Shown here: positions 8,950 through 19,525 of the stretch, piece by piece | Layout of the letters: each line of letters begins with the position of its first letter | How positions within the stretch are numbered: the stretch's first letter is position 1 | Source: Derxia gummosa DSM 723 | GTDB taxonomy: Bacteria; Pseudomonadota; Gammaproteobacteria; Burkholderiales; Burkholderiaceae_E | DNA: 64,000 nt | Assembly (NCBI RefSeq): GCF_000482785.1 | Contig: NZ_AXWS01000007.1 | Location: 62,001 to 126,000 of the forward strand | Direction of reading: 5' to 3' | The notes under the pieces: model-generated | The model's input: only the letters and a program-made list of their open reading frames with translations | What the model was told of the DNA's origin: nothing | Database searches by the model: none | Program-made: the position numbers and the translations under genes

Positions 8950-9927
8950 TCAAGGCACCAGCAGCAGCGACCCCGTCGTCACGCGCGAGGCCAGCGCCGT
9001 CTGCGCCTCGCCCGCGTCGGCCAGCGGGTAGCGCCGGCTGACGTCCGGCACGATCGCGCCGCTGGCGATCAGCCCGAACAGCTCGGCGCTCGACGGCTCC
9101 ACCTGCTCCGGCGTCGCCGCATAGGTGCCGAGCGTCGGCCGCGTCACGAACAGCGAGCCTTTCGCCGCGAGGATGCCGAGGTTCACGCCGTCCACCGGCC
9201 CCGACGCATTGCCGAAGCTCACCACCAGCCCGCGCGGCGCGGCGCAGTCGAGCGAGATCGCCCAGGTGTCCTTGCCGACGCCGTCGTACACGGTGGCGAC
9301 CTTCTTGCCGTCGGTGAGTTCGAGCACGCGCTTCACCACATCCTCGCCGCGGTAGTCGATGACCTCGGCCGCGCCGGCCTTGCGCGCGAGTTCGCACTTC
9401 TCGGGGCCGCCGGCGGTGCCGATCAGCCGCACGCCGAGCACCCTTGCCCACTGGCAGGCGATGAGGCCCACGCCGCCCGCCGCCGCATGGAACAGCACCG
9501 TGTCGCCCGCCTTCAGCTCGCGGATCTGGCGGAACAGGTACTGCACCGTCAGCCCCTTGAGCATCGAGGCCGCCGCCGCGTCGAAGCTCACGCCGTCGGG
9601 CAGCTTCACGAGCTTGGTCGCCGGAATGCGCTGCAACTGCGCATAGGTGCCGAGCGGACCGAAGGCCGCGCCCACGCGGTCGCCGGGCGCGAAGCCGGTT
9701 ACGCCCTCGCCCACCGCTTCGACCGTGCCCGCCGCCTCCAGCCCGAGGCCGGACGGCAGCGACGGTGCCGCGTACAGCCCGGTGCGGTAGTAGATGTCGA
9801 TGAAGTTCACGCCGATCGCCGCATGGCGCACGAGCACCTCGCCGGGCCCCGGCTGGCCGGGATCGTGATCGACGAATTCGAGAACTTCGGGGCCGCCGTT
9901 GCGGCTGAACTGGATGCGCTTGGGCAT
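8950..9927 (-). CDS. qor: NADPH:quinone oxidoreductase, zeta-crystallin-like (MDR family)
   Basis: 325-residue medium-chain dehydrogenase/reductase without the zinc ligands of alcohol dehydrogenases. The N-terminal catalytic fold has the QOR hallmark GVNFIDIYYRTG (about residues 39-50), and the Rossmann domain has the AAAGGVG nucleotide motif near residue 148 followed by the helix that reads the NADPH phosphate. It is expected to reduce quinones with NADPH in the cytoplasm. Length and motifs match E. coli Qor (327 residues). It is transcribed alone, with 200 bp to the divergent lipoprotein gene. Confidence 0.92.
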   Translation of the reverse strand: MPKRIQFSRNGGPEVLEFVDHDPGQPGPGEVLVRHAAIGVNFIDIYYRTGLYAAPSLPSGLGLEAAGTVEAVGEGVTGFAPGDRVGAAFGPLGTYAQLQRIPATKLVKLPDGVSFDAAAASMLKGLTVQYLFRQIRELKAGDTVLFHAAAGGVGLIACQWARVLGVRLIGTAGGPEKCELARKAGAAEVIDYRGEDVVKRVLELTDGKKVATVYDGVGKDTWAISLDCAAPRGLVVSFGNASGPVDGVNLGILAAKGSLFVTRPTLGTYAATPEQVEPSSAELFGLIASGAIVPDVSRRYPLADAGEAQTALASRVTTGSLLLVP

Positions 9928-10127
9928 GGGAAAGCACCTGCTTGCTGGATTGCGATCGGGCCGACGACAGGGTCGCCGGAATGACGCAACGGTCGGACAG
10001 AAACAACGGCCCTCATGAACGGCCGCAATTCAAGGTTAAGAATGCGATCCAAGAGACTTTTGTCACATCTAGGCCCGCATGCGAAACAAGCCCAGTGTGC
10101 GTGGCAACACAACCCTTGGAGCTCACC

Positions 10128-11738
10128 TTGCGCCACACCCCACCATCGATAACACGGCTGCGCCAGCTTCTGGCGGGTTCCCTTGTCGCCCTGTCGCTCG
10201 GCCTTGCCGCCTGCGGCAGCGATGACGGCGGCAGCACGGCTTCCACGACGCCGACCACGCCCACCACGCCCACCACCCCGGCCAGCGCCGGCACGCTCAG
10301 CGGCACGGTCAGCGACTTCGGCAGCGCGGCCGGCCTGGCCGGCGTGACCGTCAGCGCCGGTGGCGTGAGCACCACTTCCACCGCCGACGGCACCTGGACG
10401 CTCGCCAATGTGCCCACCGCCGCCAGCGTGGTCGTGAGCTTCAGGCGCGACGGCTATGTCGAGCAGATCAAGACCACGACCTCGCTCGGCAGCAACGGCG
10501 CTACCGCCACCGTGAACACGCCGATGCTCGCCATCGGTGCCACGAGCAGCTTCAATCCGGCCAATGCGGCCACCGTCACCGTCAGCGGCTCGACCGCCGC
10601 CGTCGTGCTGCCGGCCGGCGCGCTGCGCACCGCCAGCGGCGCCCTGCCGAACGGCACCGTGAGCGCGACCCTCACGCCCATCCCGGTCACCGACAACCTC
10701 GACGTCATGCCGGGCAACTTCACCACCGGCGGCGGCGAGCGCATCGAGAGCTTCGGCGCGATCGACGTGGCCTTCACCGACTCGACCGGCGCGGCGCTCA
10801 ACCTCGCGAGCGGCCAGACCGCGACCGTGCGCATTCCGGTGTCGACCCGCTCGGGCAGCACGCCTTCGACCATCCCGCTGTTCTATTTCAACCGCGCCAC
10901 CGGCGTCTGGGTGCAGGAAGGCACGGCCTCGCTCGTCAGCGGCGCCGACGGCAGCTACTACGAAGGCAGCGTCAGCCACTTCTCGATCTGGAACGCCGAC
11001 CAGGTCTACAACAGCGTGAACGTGATCGGCTGCGTGCAGGATGAAGCCGGCGCCCGCGTGGCCGACGCCTCGGTCACGAGCGAGGGCCGCGACTACAGCG
11101 GCACCGCCAGCACCCGCACCGACGCCTCGGGCAACTTCTCGGTGCCGATGAAGGCGAACGCGAATGGCGTGATCACCGCCGTGACCTCGGGCCGCTATTC
11201 GAGCGCGGTGGCGGTCGAGACCGGTTCCAACACCGTCACCCTGCCGGCCTGCCTGGTGCTCACGCGCGCCGCCGTGACGGTCAAGCTGTCCTGGGGCAGC
11301 GGCCCGAGCGACCTCGACTCGCACATGTGGGGCCCGCGCGCCGGCGACCACATCTACTACAGCAGCAAGGGCAGCCTGAGCAGCGCGCCCTACGTGGCGC
11401 TCGACGTGGATGACACCGACAGCTTCGGCCCCGAGATCGTCACCGTCGGCCGACTGGTGCCGGGCCAGACCTATCGCTACGCGGTCAACAACTACTCGCG
11501 CAGCTTCAACCCGGGCATGACCGGCTCGCCGGCGCGGGTCGAGCTGAATCTGAACGGCACGCTGCGCAGCTTCACCCCACCCGCCGGCGAGACCGCGTCC
11601 ACCTACTACTGGTGGGTGTTCGACCTCGTGGTCGACAGCAACTGCAACGTGAACGTGGTGCGCAAGGACGTCTGGAGCAGCACGCCGCCGGACAACCCCA
11701 ACATCACCGCGCCGGCCACCCTCACCTACTGCAACTGA
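10128..11738 (+). CDS. Large lipoprotein with carboxypeptidase-regulatory-like and YfaP/DUF2135-like domains
   Basis: 536 residues from a TTG start: GGAG lies six bases upstream, and the result is an ideal lipoprotein signal ending GLAAC with Cys29. An in-frame ATG at 9942 would add 62 residues that hide the signal. After a Thr-Pro linker come a carboxypeptidase-regulatory-like beta sandwich (about 45-110), a central region, a second such domain (about 300-380, from VIGCVQDEAGARVADASV), and a C-terminal domain with SDLDSHMWGP and YRYAVNNYS as in YfaP/DUF2135 proteins. It is probably a surface or periplasmic scaffold; no enzyme motif is visible. It ends only 13 bp from the convergent glycosyltransferase gene. 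Confidence 0.78.
   Translation: MRHTPPSITRLRQLLAGSLVALSLGLAACGSDDGGSTASTTPTTPTTPTTPASAGTLSGTVSDFGSAAGLAGVTVSAGGVSTTSTADGTWTLANVPTAASVVVSFRRDGYVEQIKTTTSLGSNGATATVNTPMLAIGATSSFNPANAATVTVSGSTAAVVLPAGALRTASGALPNGTVSATLTPIPVTDNLDVMPGNFTTGGGERIESFGAIDVAFTDSTGAALNLASGQTATVRIPVSTRSGSTPSTIPLFYFNRATGVWVQEGTASLVSGADGSYYEGSVSHFSIWNADQVYNSVNVIGCVQDEAGARVADASVTSEGRDYSGTASTRTDASGNFSVPMKANANGVITAVTSGRYSSAVAVETGSNTVTLPACLVLTRAAVTVKLSWGSGPSDLDSHMWGPRAGDHIYYSSKGSLSSAPYVALDVDDTDSFGPEIVTVGRLVPGQTYRYAVNNYSRSFNPGMTGSPARVELNLNGTLRSFTPPAGETASTYYWWVFDLVVDSNCNVNVVRKDVWSSTPPDNPNITAPATLTYCN
10248..10274 (+). repeat. 9-bp tandem repeat coding Thr-Pro-Thr linker
   Basis: Three near-identical copies of ACGCCCACC, in frame, just after the lipidated Cys of the lipoprotein. 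It codes a spacer likely to hold the globular domains away from the membrane and could vary in copy number. Confidence 0.7.
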
Positions 11739-11751
11739 GGCCGGCACCGCG

Positions 11752-12789
11752 TCAGGCGAGGGCCAGCCTCGCCTCGACGCGGACCAGCCGGTCCACGAAG
11801 CGCTCGGCCACCGCATCCCACGAGAAGCCGAGCGCATGGCCGCGCGCCACCGGGCGCGGGATGGCCAGCGCGGCATGGCAGGCGGCGGCCAGGTCGTCAT
11901 CGAGCGCGCCGGCCGCCGACCCGCCGATCACATCCACCGGCCCCGACACCGGATAGGCCGCCACCGGCGTGCCGCAGGCCAGCGCCTCCAGCAGCACCAG
12001 ACCGAAGGTGTCGGTGCGACTCGGGAACACGAACACGTCGGCCGCGCGATACACCGACGCCAGTGTCGCCACGTCGAGCCGGCCGAGAAAGCAAGCCTCG
12101 GGATGGCGCCGTTGCAGCCGGCCCAGCTCCGGGCCGTCGCCGGCCACCACCTTGCTGCCGGGCAGATCGAGGCGCAGGAAGGCATCGAGGTTCTTCTCGA
12201 CCGCGAGCCGGCCGACCGTGAGGAAGCGCGGGCGCGGCAGCGCGCGCAGCGCCTCGGGCAGCGGCGCCGGCTCGGGCGGATCGGGCCGGAACAGGCCGGT
12301 ATCCACGCCGTTGGGCATCAGCACCGCGTTGCGGAAGCCGTGACGCTCCAGATCGGCCAGCACGCCCGCGCCCGGCACCATCACCCGCGCCGCCGGTGCG
12401 TGGAAATGCCTCAGCCAGCGATAGAACGGCGCCGTCGGCAGCCCCGTGCGCAGCGCGAGGTATTCCGGAAATCGCGTGTGGTAGTGCGTGGTGAAGGGCC
12501 AGCCGCGCCGCAGGCAATGGCTGCGCGCCGCATGGCCGAGCGTGCCCTCGGTCACCACATGCACCGCGTCGGGCCGGAAGTCGTCGAGCCAGGCGCTCAC
12601 CTGCCGGCCCGGCGCCCAGGCAAGGCGGATTTCCGGATAGCTCGGCAACGCGAAGCCGGGCAGACCCGCGCCCGACAGCACCTTCACCTCATGGCCGGCG
12701 CGCTCCAGCGCCGCCACCAGCTGCACCGTGCTGCGGACCACGCCGTTGACCTGCGGATGCCAGGCATCCGTCGCGAAGGCAATGCGCAT
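11752..12789 (-). CDS. GT4 glycosyltransferase, Agt/MgtA-like
   Basis: 345 residues, GT-B fold. The N-terminal domain starts with the FATDAWHPQVNGVVR pattern of GT4 enzymes of the PimB/MgtA kind. The C-terminal nucleotide-sugar domain has GRLAVEKNL (about 193-201), GDGPEL (217-222) and the E-x7-E region as SRTDTFGLVLLEAL, where the first acidic residue is Asp260 and the second Glu268. It lies nine bases downstream of a COG2908 metallophosphoesterase gene on the same strand. The same pair, PlcP and Agt, makes glycosyl-diacylglycerols from phospholipids under phosphate starvation in other proteobacteria, so a lipid acceptor is the best guess; mannosyl transfer to another acceptor is possible. 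Confidence 0.85.
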   Translation of the reverse strand: MRIAFATDAWHPQVNGVVRSTVQLVAALERAGHEVKVLSGAGLPGFALPSYPEIRLAWAPGRQVSAWLDDFRPDAVHVVTEGTLGHAARSHCLRRGWPFTTHYHTRFPEYLALRTGLPTAPFYRWLRHFHAPAARVMVPGAGVLADLERHGFRNAVLMPNGVDTGLFRPDPPEPAPLPEALRALPRPRFLTVGRLAVEKNLDAFLRLDLPGSKVVAGDGPELGRLQRRHPEACFLGRLDVATLASVYRAADVFVFPSRTDTFGLVLLEALACGTPVAAYPVSGPVDVIGGSAAGALDDDLAAACHAALAIPRPVARGHALGFSWDAVAERFVDRLVRVEARLALA

Positions 12790-12798
12790 CGCGTCCCT

Positions 12799-13758
12799 TC
12801 AGCGGTCGAGGCCGAGGCGCGCCATGACCCGCGCCGGCTCCCGCACTGCCGGCTGTGCCACCCCGGGCAGGGCTGGCACAGCCTCGCCGCCGGCCCGCGC
12901 GCGCCGCGCCTCAGCCGCATGGGCACGCACCAGCGCAGCCCAGTCGACGATCTCCAGCCGGCCATCGTGGTGCTCGACCAGCGCCGTGAGGCTCTCGACC
13001 CAGTCGCCGTCGTTGGCGTAGAGCACGCCATCGATCTCGCGCAGCTCGGCATGGTGGATGTGGCCGCAGACCACGCCGTCGAGGCCGCGCCGCCGCGTCT
13101 CGGCGGCGAGCGCCTTCTCGAAGTCTGTGATGAAGCCGACCGCGCGCTTGACCTTGTGCTTGAGGTACTTGCTGAGCGACCAGTAAGGCAGCCCGAGCCG
13201 CGCGCGCAGGCTGTTGAACCGGCGGTTGAGTTGCAGGGTGAACTCGTAGGCCTGGTCGCCGACGTAGGCGAGCCATTTCGCGTGCTGGATGACGCCGTCG
13301 TAGAGGTCGCCGTGCGTCACCCAGAGCCTCCGTCCGTCGGCTGTCTCGTGCACGGCTTCGTCGGCGATCTCGATGTCGCCGAAGGCCAGCCCGATGAACT
13401 GGCGCGCGGCCTCGTCATGGTTGCCGGGCACGTACACCACGCGCGTGCCCTTGCGCGCCTTGCGCAGCAGCTTCTGGATCACGTCGTTGTGCGTGCGGTG
13501 CCAGTAGAAGCCGCGTCTCAACTGCCAGCCATCGATGATGTCGCCGACGAGATAGAGCCGGTCCGACTCGAAGGACCGCAGGAAGTCGAGCAGGTGCCCG
13601 GCCTGGCATTCGCTGGTGCCGAGATGGATGTCGGAGATCCAGACGGCGCGGTAATGCGCGACGGCATCGTGGGCGGGCGTGGGAAGGGTTTCGGGTGGCA
13701 CGGCGGCATGGTCGGCAGGGCCGATGACCCTCCGATGGCAGCCGGGTGACGTTCCCAT
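12799..13758 (-). CDS. COG2908 metallophosphoesterase, PlcP/LpxH-like
   Basis: 319 residues with all calcineurin-like metal motifs: DIHLG (43-47), GDIIDGW (72-78), GNHD (112-115), HGD (149-151) and GHIHH in the C-terminal half. LpxH of lipid A synthesis is about 240 residues; this longer type with a Lys/Arg-rich insert (KYLKHKVKRAVGF) is typical of PlcP-like phospholipases C that release the head group from phospholipids to give diacylglycerol. The next gene, nine bases on, is an Agt-like glycosyltransferase that would use diacylglycerol. Start at 13758 is uncertain; another in-frame ATG lies at 13800. No PHO box was recognised upstream. The alternative is a second UDP-diacylglucosamine hydrolase. 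Confidence 0.8.
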   Translation of the reverse strand: MGTSPGCHRRVIGPADHAAVPPETLPTPAHDAVAHYRAVWISDIHLGTSECQAGHLLDFLRSFESDRLYLVGDIIDGWQLRRGFYWHRTHNDVIQKLLRKARKGTRVVYVPGNHDEAARQFIGLAFGDIEIADEAVHETADGRRLWVTHGDLYDGVIQHAKWLAYVGDQAYEFTLQLNRRFNSLRARLGLPYWSLSKYLKHKVKRAVGFITDFEKALAAETRRRGLDGVVCGHIHHAELREIDGVLYANDGDWVESLTALVEHHDGRLEIVDWAALVRAHAAEARRARAGGEAVPALPGVAQPAVREPARVMARLGLDR

Positions 13759-13776
13759 GACCGCGCGGCTTGTCCC

Positions 13777-13782
13777 TACAAT
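13777..13782 (+). promoter_or_regulatory. Possible -10 box of the M48 protease gene
   Basis: TACAAT, five of six bases of the -10 consensus, followed by GC-rich sequence, 41 bp before the preferred ATG at 13823. No good -35 is seen. Confidence 0.4.
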
Positions 13783-13822
13783 CGCGGCCCGCCGCTCCAT
13801 GTTTGCGATCACTAACCGGAAG

Positions 13823-15364
13823 ATGCCCTCGCCCTCGTACCGCGCCGACCTGCTTGCCCGCCTCGAAGCGCGGCTCGCGCGCGCGCCACGCGGCTTCGTG
13901 CGCCGCTTCGCGCTCGCCAGCACGGCGCTGTGGATCGCGCTGGGGCTCGGCGCGGCGGCGCTCGGCGGCTTCACGCTCGCGCTCAACCTGTCGCTGTGGC
14001 GGCATGCGGGCTGGCTGGCGCGCGCGGGCAATGCGCTGCCGCTGCTGGGCGCGCTGCTGCTGGCGCGCGCGGTGATCGGGGCGCTGGCGGGACGGCTCGA
14101 TCCGCCCGAGGGCATCAAGATCCGCCCGCGCCACGCGCCGGCGCTGTTCGAACTGCTGCGCGATCTCTGCCGCAAGCTCGACGCGCGCGAGCTGCACCGC
14201 GTCGTCATCACCGCCGACTTCAATGCCGCGCTGGTGCAATCGCCGCGCTTCGGGCTGTTCGGCGGGCATCGCAACACGCTGGCGATCGGGCTGCCGCTGC
14301 TGTGCGCGCTCGACCGCGAGGAGCTGGCGGCGGTGATCGCGCACGAGCTGGCCCACATCACCGAGGCGATGCCGCTGCAGGCGCGGCTCTATCGCCAGCG
14401 CGGCACCTTCGTGGCGCTGCGCCAGCGCGCGCGGCTGCGGCTGCGCGACACCGGCGCGATGTCGGCCTGCATCGCGCGCCGCATGTTCGACGGCATCGCG
14501 CCCTGGTACGAGCCGCGCAGCCTGGTGCTCGCGCGCCGCCACGAGATCGAGGCCGACGCGCTCGCCGCGCGCACCGTGGGCGCGACCACCGTGGCGCGCG
14601 CCCTGGTGCGCATCGAGCTGGTCGAGAGCTGGATGCAGGAGCGCTTCTGGCCCGGCCTCTACGCCCATGCCGACAGCCAGCCGCTGCCGCCCTGGCTGCC
14701 GCATGTGTCGATGGTCCGGCACATCGCCCGGGGCTGGCGCGGCTGGAGCGAACCCGGCCGGCTGGTGCGCGCGCTGACGCGCGGTGCCCTGCCCGGCGAC
14801 ACCCATCCCGGCCTCGCGGCGCGGCTCGCGGCGCTCGACCTGCGGCCGATGCCGCCGCCGCCCGTGCCGCCCACCGAGACCGCCGCCGCCACGCTGCTCG
14901 GCCCGGCCACGCGCGAACTGGCCAACGAACTCGATCGCCGCTGGTGGAACCGCCACGGCCGCAGCTGGCGCCGGCGCCACGAGCGCATGCGCCGCGCCAC
15001 CGAGCGGCTGGAGCAATGGCGCGGCCGCCCGCTCGACAGCCTGACGCCGCAGGAGCAGGAGGAATGCGCCGTGCTGCTGGCCGAGCGCGGCCAGCGCGAG
15101 CATGCCGCCACGCTGTTCGAGCATGTGATCGAGCGCGCCCGCGACGCGGCCCGGCCGCGCTACCTCTACGGCTGCCTGCTGCTCGCCGGCAACGACGCGC
15201 GCGGCCTCGACCTGCTGCTCGCCGCCGCCGTCCTCGAACCCGAGATGCGCGACGACTGCCAGCGCGCCGGCCTGCGCTGGTTCGCCGACCACACCGACAG
15301 CCGAGGCGCGCGCGACTGGATCAGGCAACTCGACCGCGTGGCGCGCGACGTCCGGCGCGGCTGA
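13823..15364 (+). CDS. M48-family membrane metallopeptidase
   Basis: 513 residues. Two hydrophobic stretches near the N-terminus (about residues 36-58 and 70-92) should be membrane helices. The zinc motif is HELAH at 174-178, followed by the long helix and the downstream RHEIEADALAART motif whose Glu is the third ligand in M48 (HtpX, Oma1, BepA) proteases. A C-terminal half of about 200 residues rich in Arg and Ala, with a TPR-like stretch (CAVLLAERGQREHAATLFEH, then ARPRYLYGCLLLAGND), is outside the protease domain. It may degrade misfolded membrane or envelope proteins. Start is uncertain: ATG 13799 is also in frame. It is divergent from the PlcP-like gene. Confidence 0.8.
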   Translation: MPSPSYRADLLARLEARLARAPRGFVRRFALASTALWIALGLGAAALGGFTLALNLSLWRHAGWLARAGNALPLLGALLLARAVIGALAGRLDPPEGIKIRPRHAPALFELLRDLCRKLDARELHRVVITADFNAALVQSPRFGLFGGHRNTLAIGLPLLCALDREELAAVIAHELAHITEAMPLQARLYRQRGTFVALRQRARLRLRDTGAMSACIARRMFDGIAPWYEPRSLVLARRHEIEADALAARTVGATTVARALVRIELVESWMQERFWPGLYAHADSQPLPPWLPHVSMVRHIARGWRGWSEPGRLVRALTRGALPGDTHPGLAARLAALDLRPMPPPPVPPTETAAATLLGPATRELANELDRRWWNRHGRSWRRRHERMRRATERLEQWRGRPLDSLTPQEQEECAVLLAERGQREHAATLFEHVIERARDAARPRYLYGCLLLAGNDARGLDLLLAAAVLEPEMRDDCQRAGLRWFADHTDSRGARDWIRQLDRVARDVRRG

Positions 15365-15551
15365 AGCGCCGCGCCCATGCGGGCAGCATGGCCGAGTGCG
15401 CCGCGCCCGCCGCGCTCGCACGCGCATCGCGGGCGCAGCAGCCCGCCGCGCAACAGCGCGTGCGCCGGCGTGACAGCCGGCGGCGGCTGACGGAACCTCG
15501 CGGCGCGCGGCGCGTCCGACCGCGCCCGCCCCGTCTCCACCGCCGCCCCCG

Positions 15552-16204
<653 letters not shown>

Positions 16205-16208
<4 letters not shown>

Positions 16209-19200
16209 GCGACGCACGCGATCGCGCGCCGGCCGACCGAGCCTCCGTGGAAACGGGCACCACGCGCCGACCCGGCGCCGCGCCAGCGCTTCCGCGCGCG
16301 AGCTGCCGGGCCGCCGCGCGCGCGCTCGCCGGCCTCGTCCGCCAGTCGCTCGCCGGCGAATGGCGCGCCCATCCGCTGCGGCTGGCGGTCGCGCTGCTGG
16401 CCATCGCGGCCGGCGTCACGCTCGGCTTCGCGGTGCATCTGGTGAACGCCTCGGCGCTCGACGAGTTCTCGACCGCCGTGCGCCAGACCGCAGGCAGCGC
16501 CGACCTGCAATTGCGCGGACGCGGCCTCGCCGCCGGTGACGGTTTCGACGAGGCGCTGTTCGACTACCTGCTCGGCACGCCGGGCGTGGCGGCCGCCAGC
16601 CCGGTGGTCGAACTGGAAGCACGCGTGATCGGCGTGGAACGCGGCGCGCGACCCGGACCCGCGCCGCAGGGCGGTTCAGGCGCCGACGGCGCGCCGGACG
16701 CTCGCGCGGGTGCCGACGGCACGCCGGACCGCGCAACAAAGGCCGACGGCACGCCGGACCGCGCCACGAAGCCCGACCGCGCACCGACCGGCGACAGCGC
16801 CGTCGGGCCGCGCCCGGCCCGGATCACTCTCGTCGGCATCGATCCGCTGCGCGCGCTCGCCGTCACGCCGGCGCTGCTCGGCCAGCCCGCCGAGGGCGCC
16901 GACCTGCGCCCGCTCGATCCCGACGCGGTCTTCTTGTCGGCCGCCGCGCAGACGGCGCTCGGCGCCGCGCCGGGCGACCGGCTGCTGCTCGCGCCGCCCG
17001 ACGGCGGCCCGGCGCGCCGGCTGGTCGTGGCCGGCTCGGTGCCGGGCGCGAGCGCCGGCCGCAGCCTCGCGGTGGTGGACATCGCGCTGGCCCAGGCCGG
17101 CTTCGGTCGCGTGGGCAGGCTCAGCCGCATCGACCTGCGCCTCGCGCCGGGCAGCAATGCGCGCGCCTTCGCGGCCGGGCTGGCGCTGCCGGGCGACGTG
17201 GTCGCGGCCGAGCCGGCCATCGACGAGCAGCGCGGCGCGAGCCTGAGCCGCGCCTACCGCGTCAACCTCAACATGCTGGCGCTGGTGGCGCTGCTGACGG
17301 GCGGTTTTCTCGTCTATTCGGTGCAGTCGCTGGCGGTGCGGCGGCGGCTGGTGCCGTTCTCGCTGCTGCGCGTGATCGGCGCGTCGCGGGCGCAGGTGAC
17401 GGCGGTGGTCGTGGCCGAGGGGCTGCTGCTCGGCCTGGGCGGCGCGGCGCTCGGCATCGCGGGCGGCGGGGCGATGGCGGCGGGCGTGCTGCGGTTGCTC
17501 GGCGGCGATCTGGGCGGCGGCTATTTCTCCGGCGGCACGCCGGCGCTGCTGTGGTCGTGGCCGGCGGCGGGCGTGTTCACGCTGCTGGGCCTGGGCGCGG
17601 CGCTGGCCGGCAGCCTGTGGCCGGCACGCGCGGCCGGGCGGATCGCGCCGGCGCGCGGGCTCAAGGGCATCGACGACGACGGACCGGCGCGCGCCGATGC
17701 CCGCGCGGCGTCGATCGGCGATGGCTCGGCCGCGAGCGGCGACGGCACGGTGCGGATGGGCGGCGGCACCGCCAGGCCGCGCACGGGTCCGCATCCGCGC
17801 CTCGCCGCCGCGCGCCGTCTGTTGCCCGGCCTTGCGCTGCTCGCGGCCGGCACCGGCCTGGCCTGGCTGCCGCCGCTCGGCGGCATCGCGCTCGGCGGCT
17901 ATGCGGCGATCGCTGCGCTGCTCGCGGGCGGGCTGTGGCTGATGCCGGCGCTCGCGGCGCTGCTGGCGACGCCGCTCGGCCGGCTCGCGGCGCGCTCGCG
18001 CTCGCCGGTGCTGGCGCTGGCCTCGGCGCGCGTGGCGCACAACCCGGCGCGCGCCGGGACGATGCTCGCGGGCGTGGTCGCCAGCTTCAGCCTCATGGCG
18101 GCGATGGCGATCATGGTGGCGAGCTTCCGCCATTCGGTGGACGACTGGCTCGGCCAGATCCTGCCGGCCGACGTCTATCTGCGCCTGGGCGCGAGCGGTG
18201 GCCTCACGCCCCGGGCCGAGGAGGAACTCGCGCGCCTGCCCGGCGTCGCCTCGGTGGAGTACGCGCGGCTGGCGCCGCTCGCGCTCGATCCGCAGCGGCC
18301 CAACGTGCTGCTGATCGCGCGGCCCATGCCCGACGCGCGCGCCGCCGCCGAACGGCTGCCGCTGGTCGAGGGCAGCACGGTCGAGCCGGCGCCCGATGCC
18401 GGCGCCGGCTCGACCGCCACGCCCGCCGGCGCCGGCTCGGCTGGCGCGGCCGGCGGGCGTTCGGCATCGGCGAGCCGGGCCGGCACCGCCGCGCCGATCC
18501 CGATCTGGGTGTCGGAGGCGATGGTCGATCTATACGCGCTCGCGCCCGGCCGCGTCGCCACGCTGCCGCTCGGCCCGGCCGGTGACGCGGTATCGGTGCG
18601 CGTGGCCGGCGTGTGGCGCGATTACGCGCGCCAGTTCGGCGCCATCGTCATCGACCGCGACCGGCTCGCCGCCGTCGCCGGCCGGCACGCGCCGTCCACC
18701 GATGCGGCCTTCCGCCTCGCCGCCGGGGCCGCCGCCGAGCCGCTGGCCGCCGCGTTGCGCGCCCGGCCCGACCTCGACGGCGCCGACATCGCGCTCACGC
18801 GTGACATCCGCGCGCTCAGCCTGCGCATCTTCGACCGCAGCTTCGCCGTCACCTATCTGCTCGAAGCCGTGGCGGTCGCGGTCGGCCTCGCGGGCGTGGC
18901 GACCGCCTTCGGCGCCGAGGCGCTGGCGCGTGCCAAGGAGTTCGGAATGCTGCGCCACCTGGGCGTGGCGCGCGGCCAGATCGTCGCGATGCTTGCCGTC
19001 GAAGGGGCGCTGCTGGCCACAGCCGGCGTGCTGGCCGGACTGGCGCTGGGCGCGGCGATTGGCGCGGTGCTGGTGTTCGTGGTCAATCCGCAGAGCTTCC
19101 ACTGGACGATGCAATGGCATGCGCCGACCGGCCTGCTGGCGGGCGTGGCCGCCGGGCTGGTCGCGGCGGCGGCGCTCACTGCCGTGCTCGCGGCCCATCG

Positions 19201-19246
19201 CGCGGCTTCGGCCTCCGCCATCGCGGCGGTACGCGACGACATCTGA
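16205..19246 (+). CDS. FtsX/MacB-like ABC permease, fused AttF-AttG type
   Basis: 1013 residues: one membrane helix near 55-80, a large periplasmic domain, then two FtsX/ABC3 permease cores (about 350-480 and 880-1010) separated by hydrophobic segments at about 540-590 and a second periplasmic domain. This corresponds to two four-helix permeases fused in one chain, so no partner permease is needed. The first periplasmic domain contains three tandem decapeptides (ADGTPDRATK type) and Gly/Ala-rich inserts that look like recent expansion. Such transporters move or extract lipid-linked substrates or transmit ATP-driven shape changes across the periplasm. Coupled to the upstream ATPase by ATGA overlap. 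Confidence 0.9.
16682..16771 (+). repeat. Three tandem 30-bp units in the permease gene
   Basis: Units at 16682-16711, 16712-16741 and 16742-16771; the last two differ by two bases, the first is more diverged. In frame, each codes ten residues of the form ADGTPDRATK. A fourth, degraded copy may follow. Confidence 0.8.
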
Positions 19247-19346
19247 AAGCGAAGTCGCCTCACCTCTTGAGGTCGCTCAAAAATACTTAGTAACAGCGCG
19301 CAGTCATAGATGGCGAAGCGAGGGCACACCCGATACAAAGTGAGGA

Positions 19347-19373
19347 CATTCCGCTCACGATGGAATGATTTTT
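19347..19373 (+). terminator. Rho-independent terminator after the ABC permease gene
   Basis: Arms CATTCC (19347-19352) and GGAATG (19362-19367) followed by ATTTTT. It would end the ATPase-permease transcript before the downstream AttH-like gene. Confidence 0.6.
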
Positions 19374-19501
19374 CATAGGAATAAGTTCCTTTTGCTAGGT
19401 AAATCTAGGAAAAATCCTGTGTACTAACTCTAAGCTTTGGTTGCAGTCAGTGCCCGGAATGCCACGCCAGATGCATGGCAGCAAGAAAACTCGGGCATTG
19501 C

Positions 19502-19525
19502 CACCTAATCCAGTCGGGTTAGGTG
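19502..19525 (+). promoter_or_regulatory. Inverted repeat before the lipoprotein start
   Basis: CACCTAA (19502-19508) and TTAGGTG (19519-19525), perfect 7-bp arms with a 10-base spacer, 26 bp upstream of the ATG. It could be an operator or a leader hairpin. Confidence 0.35.
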
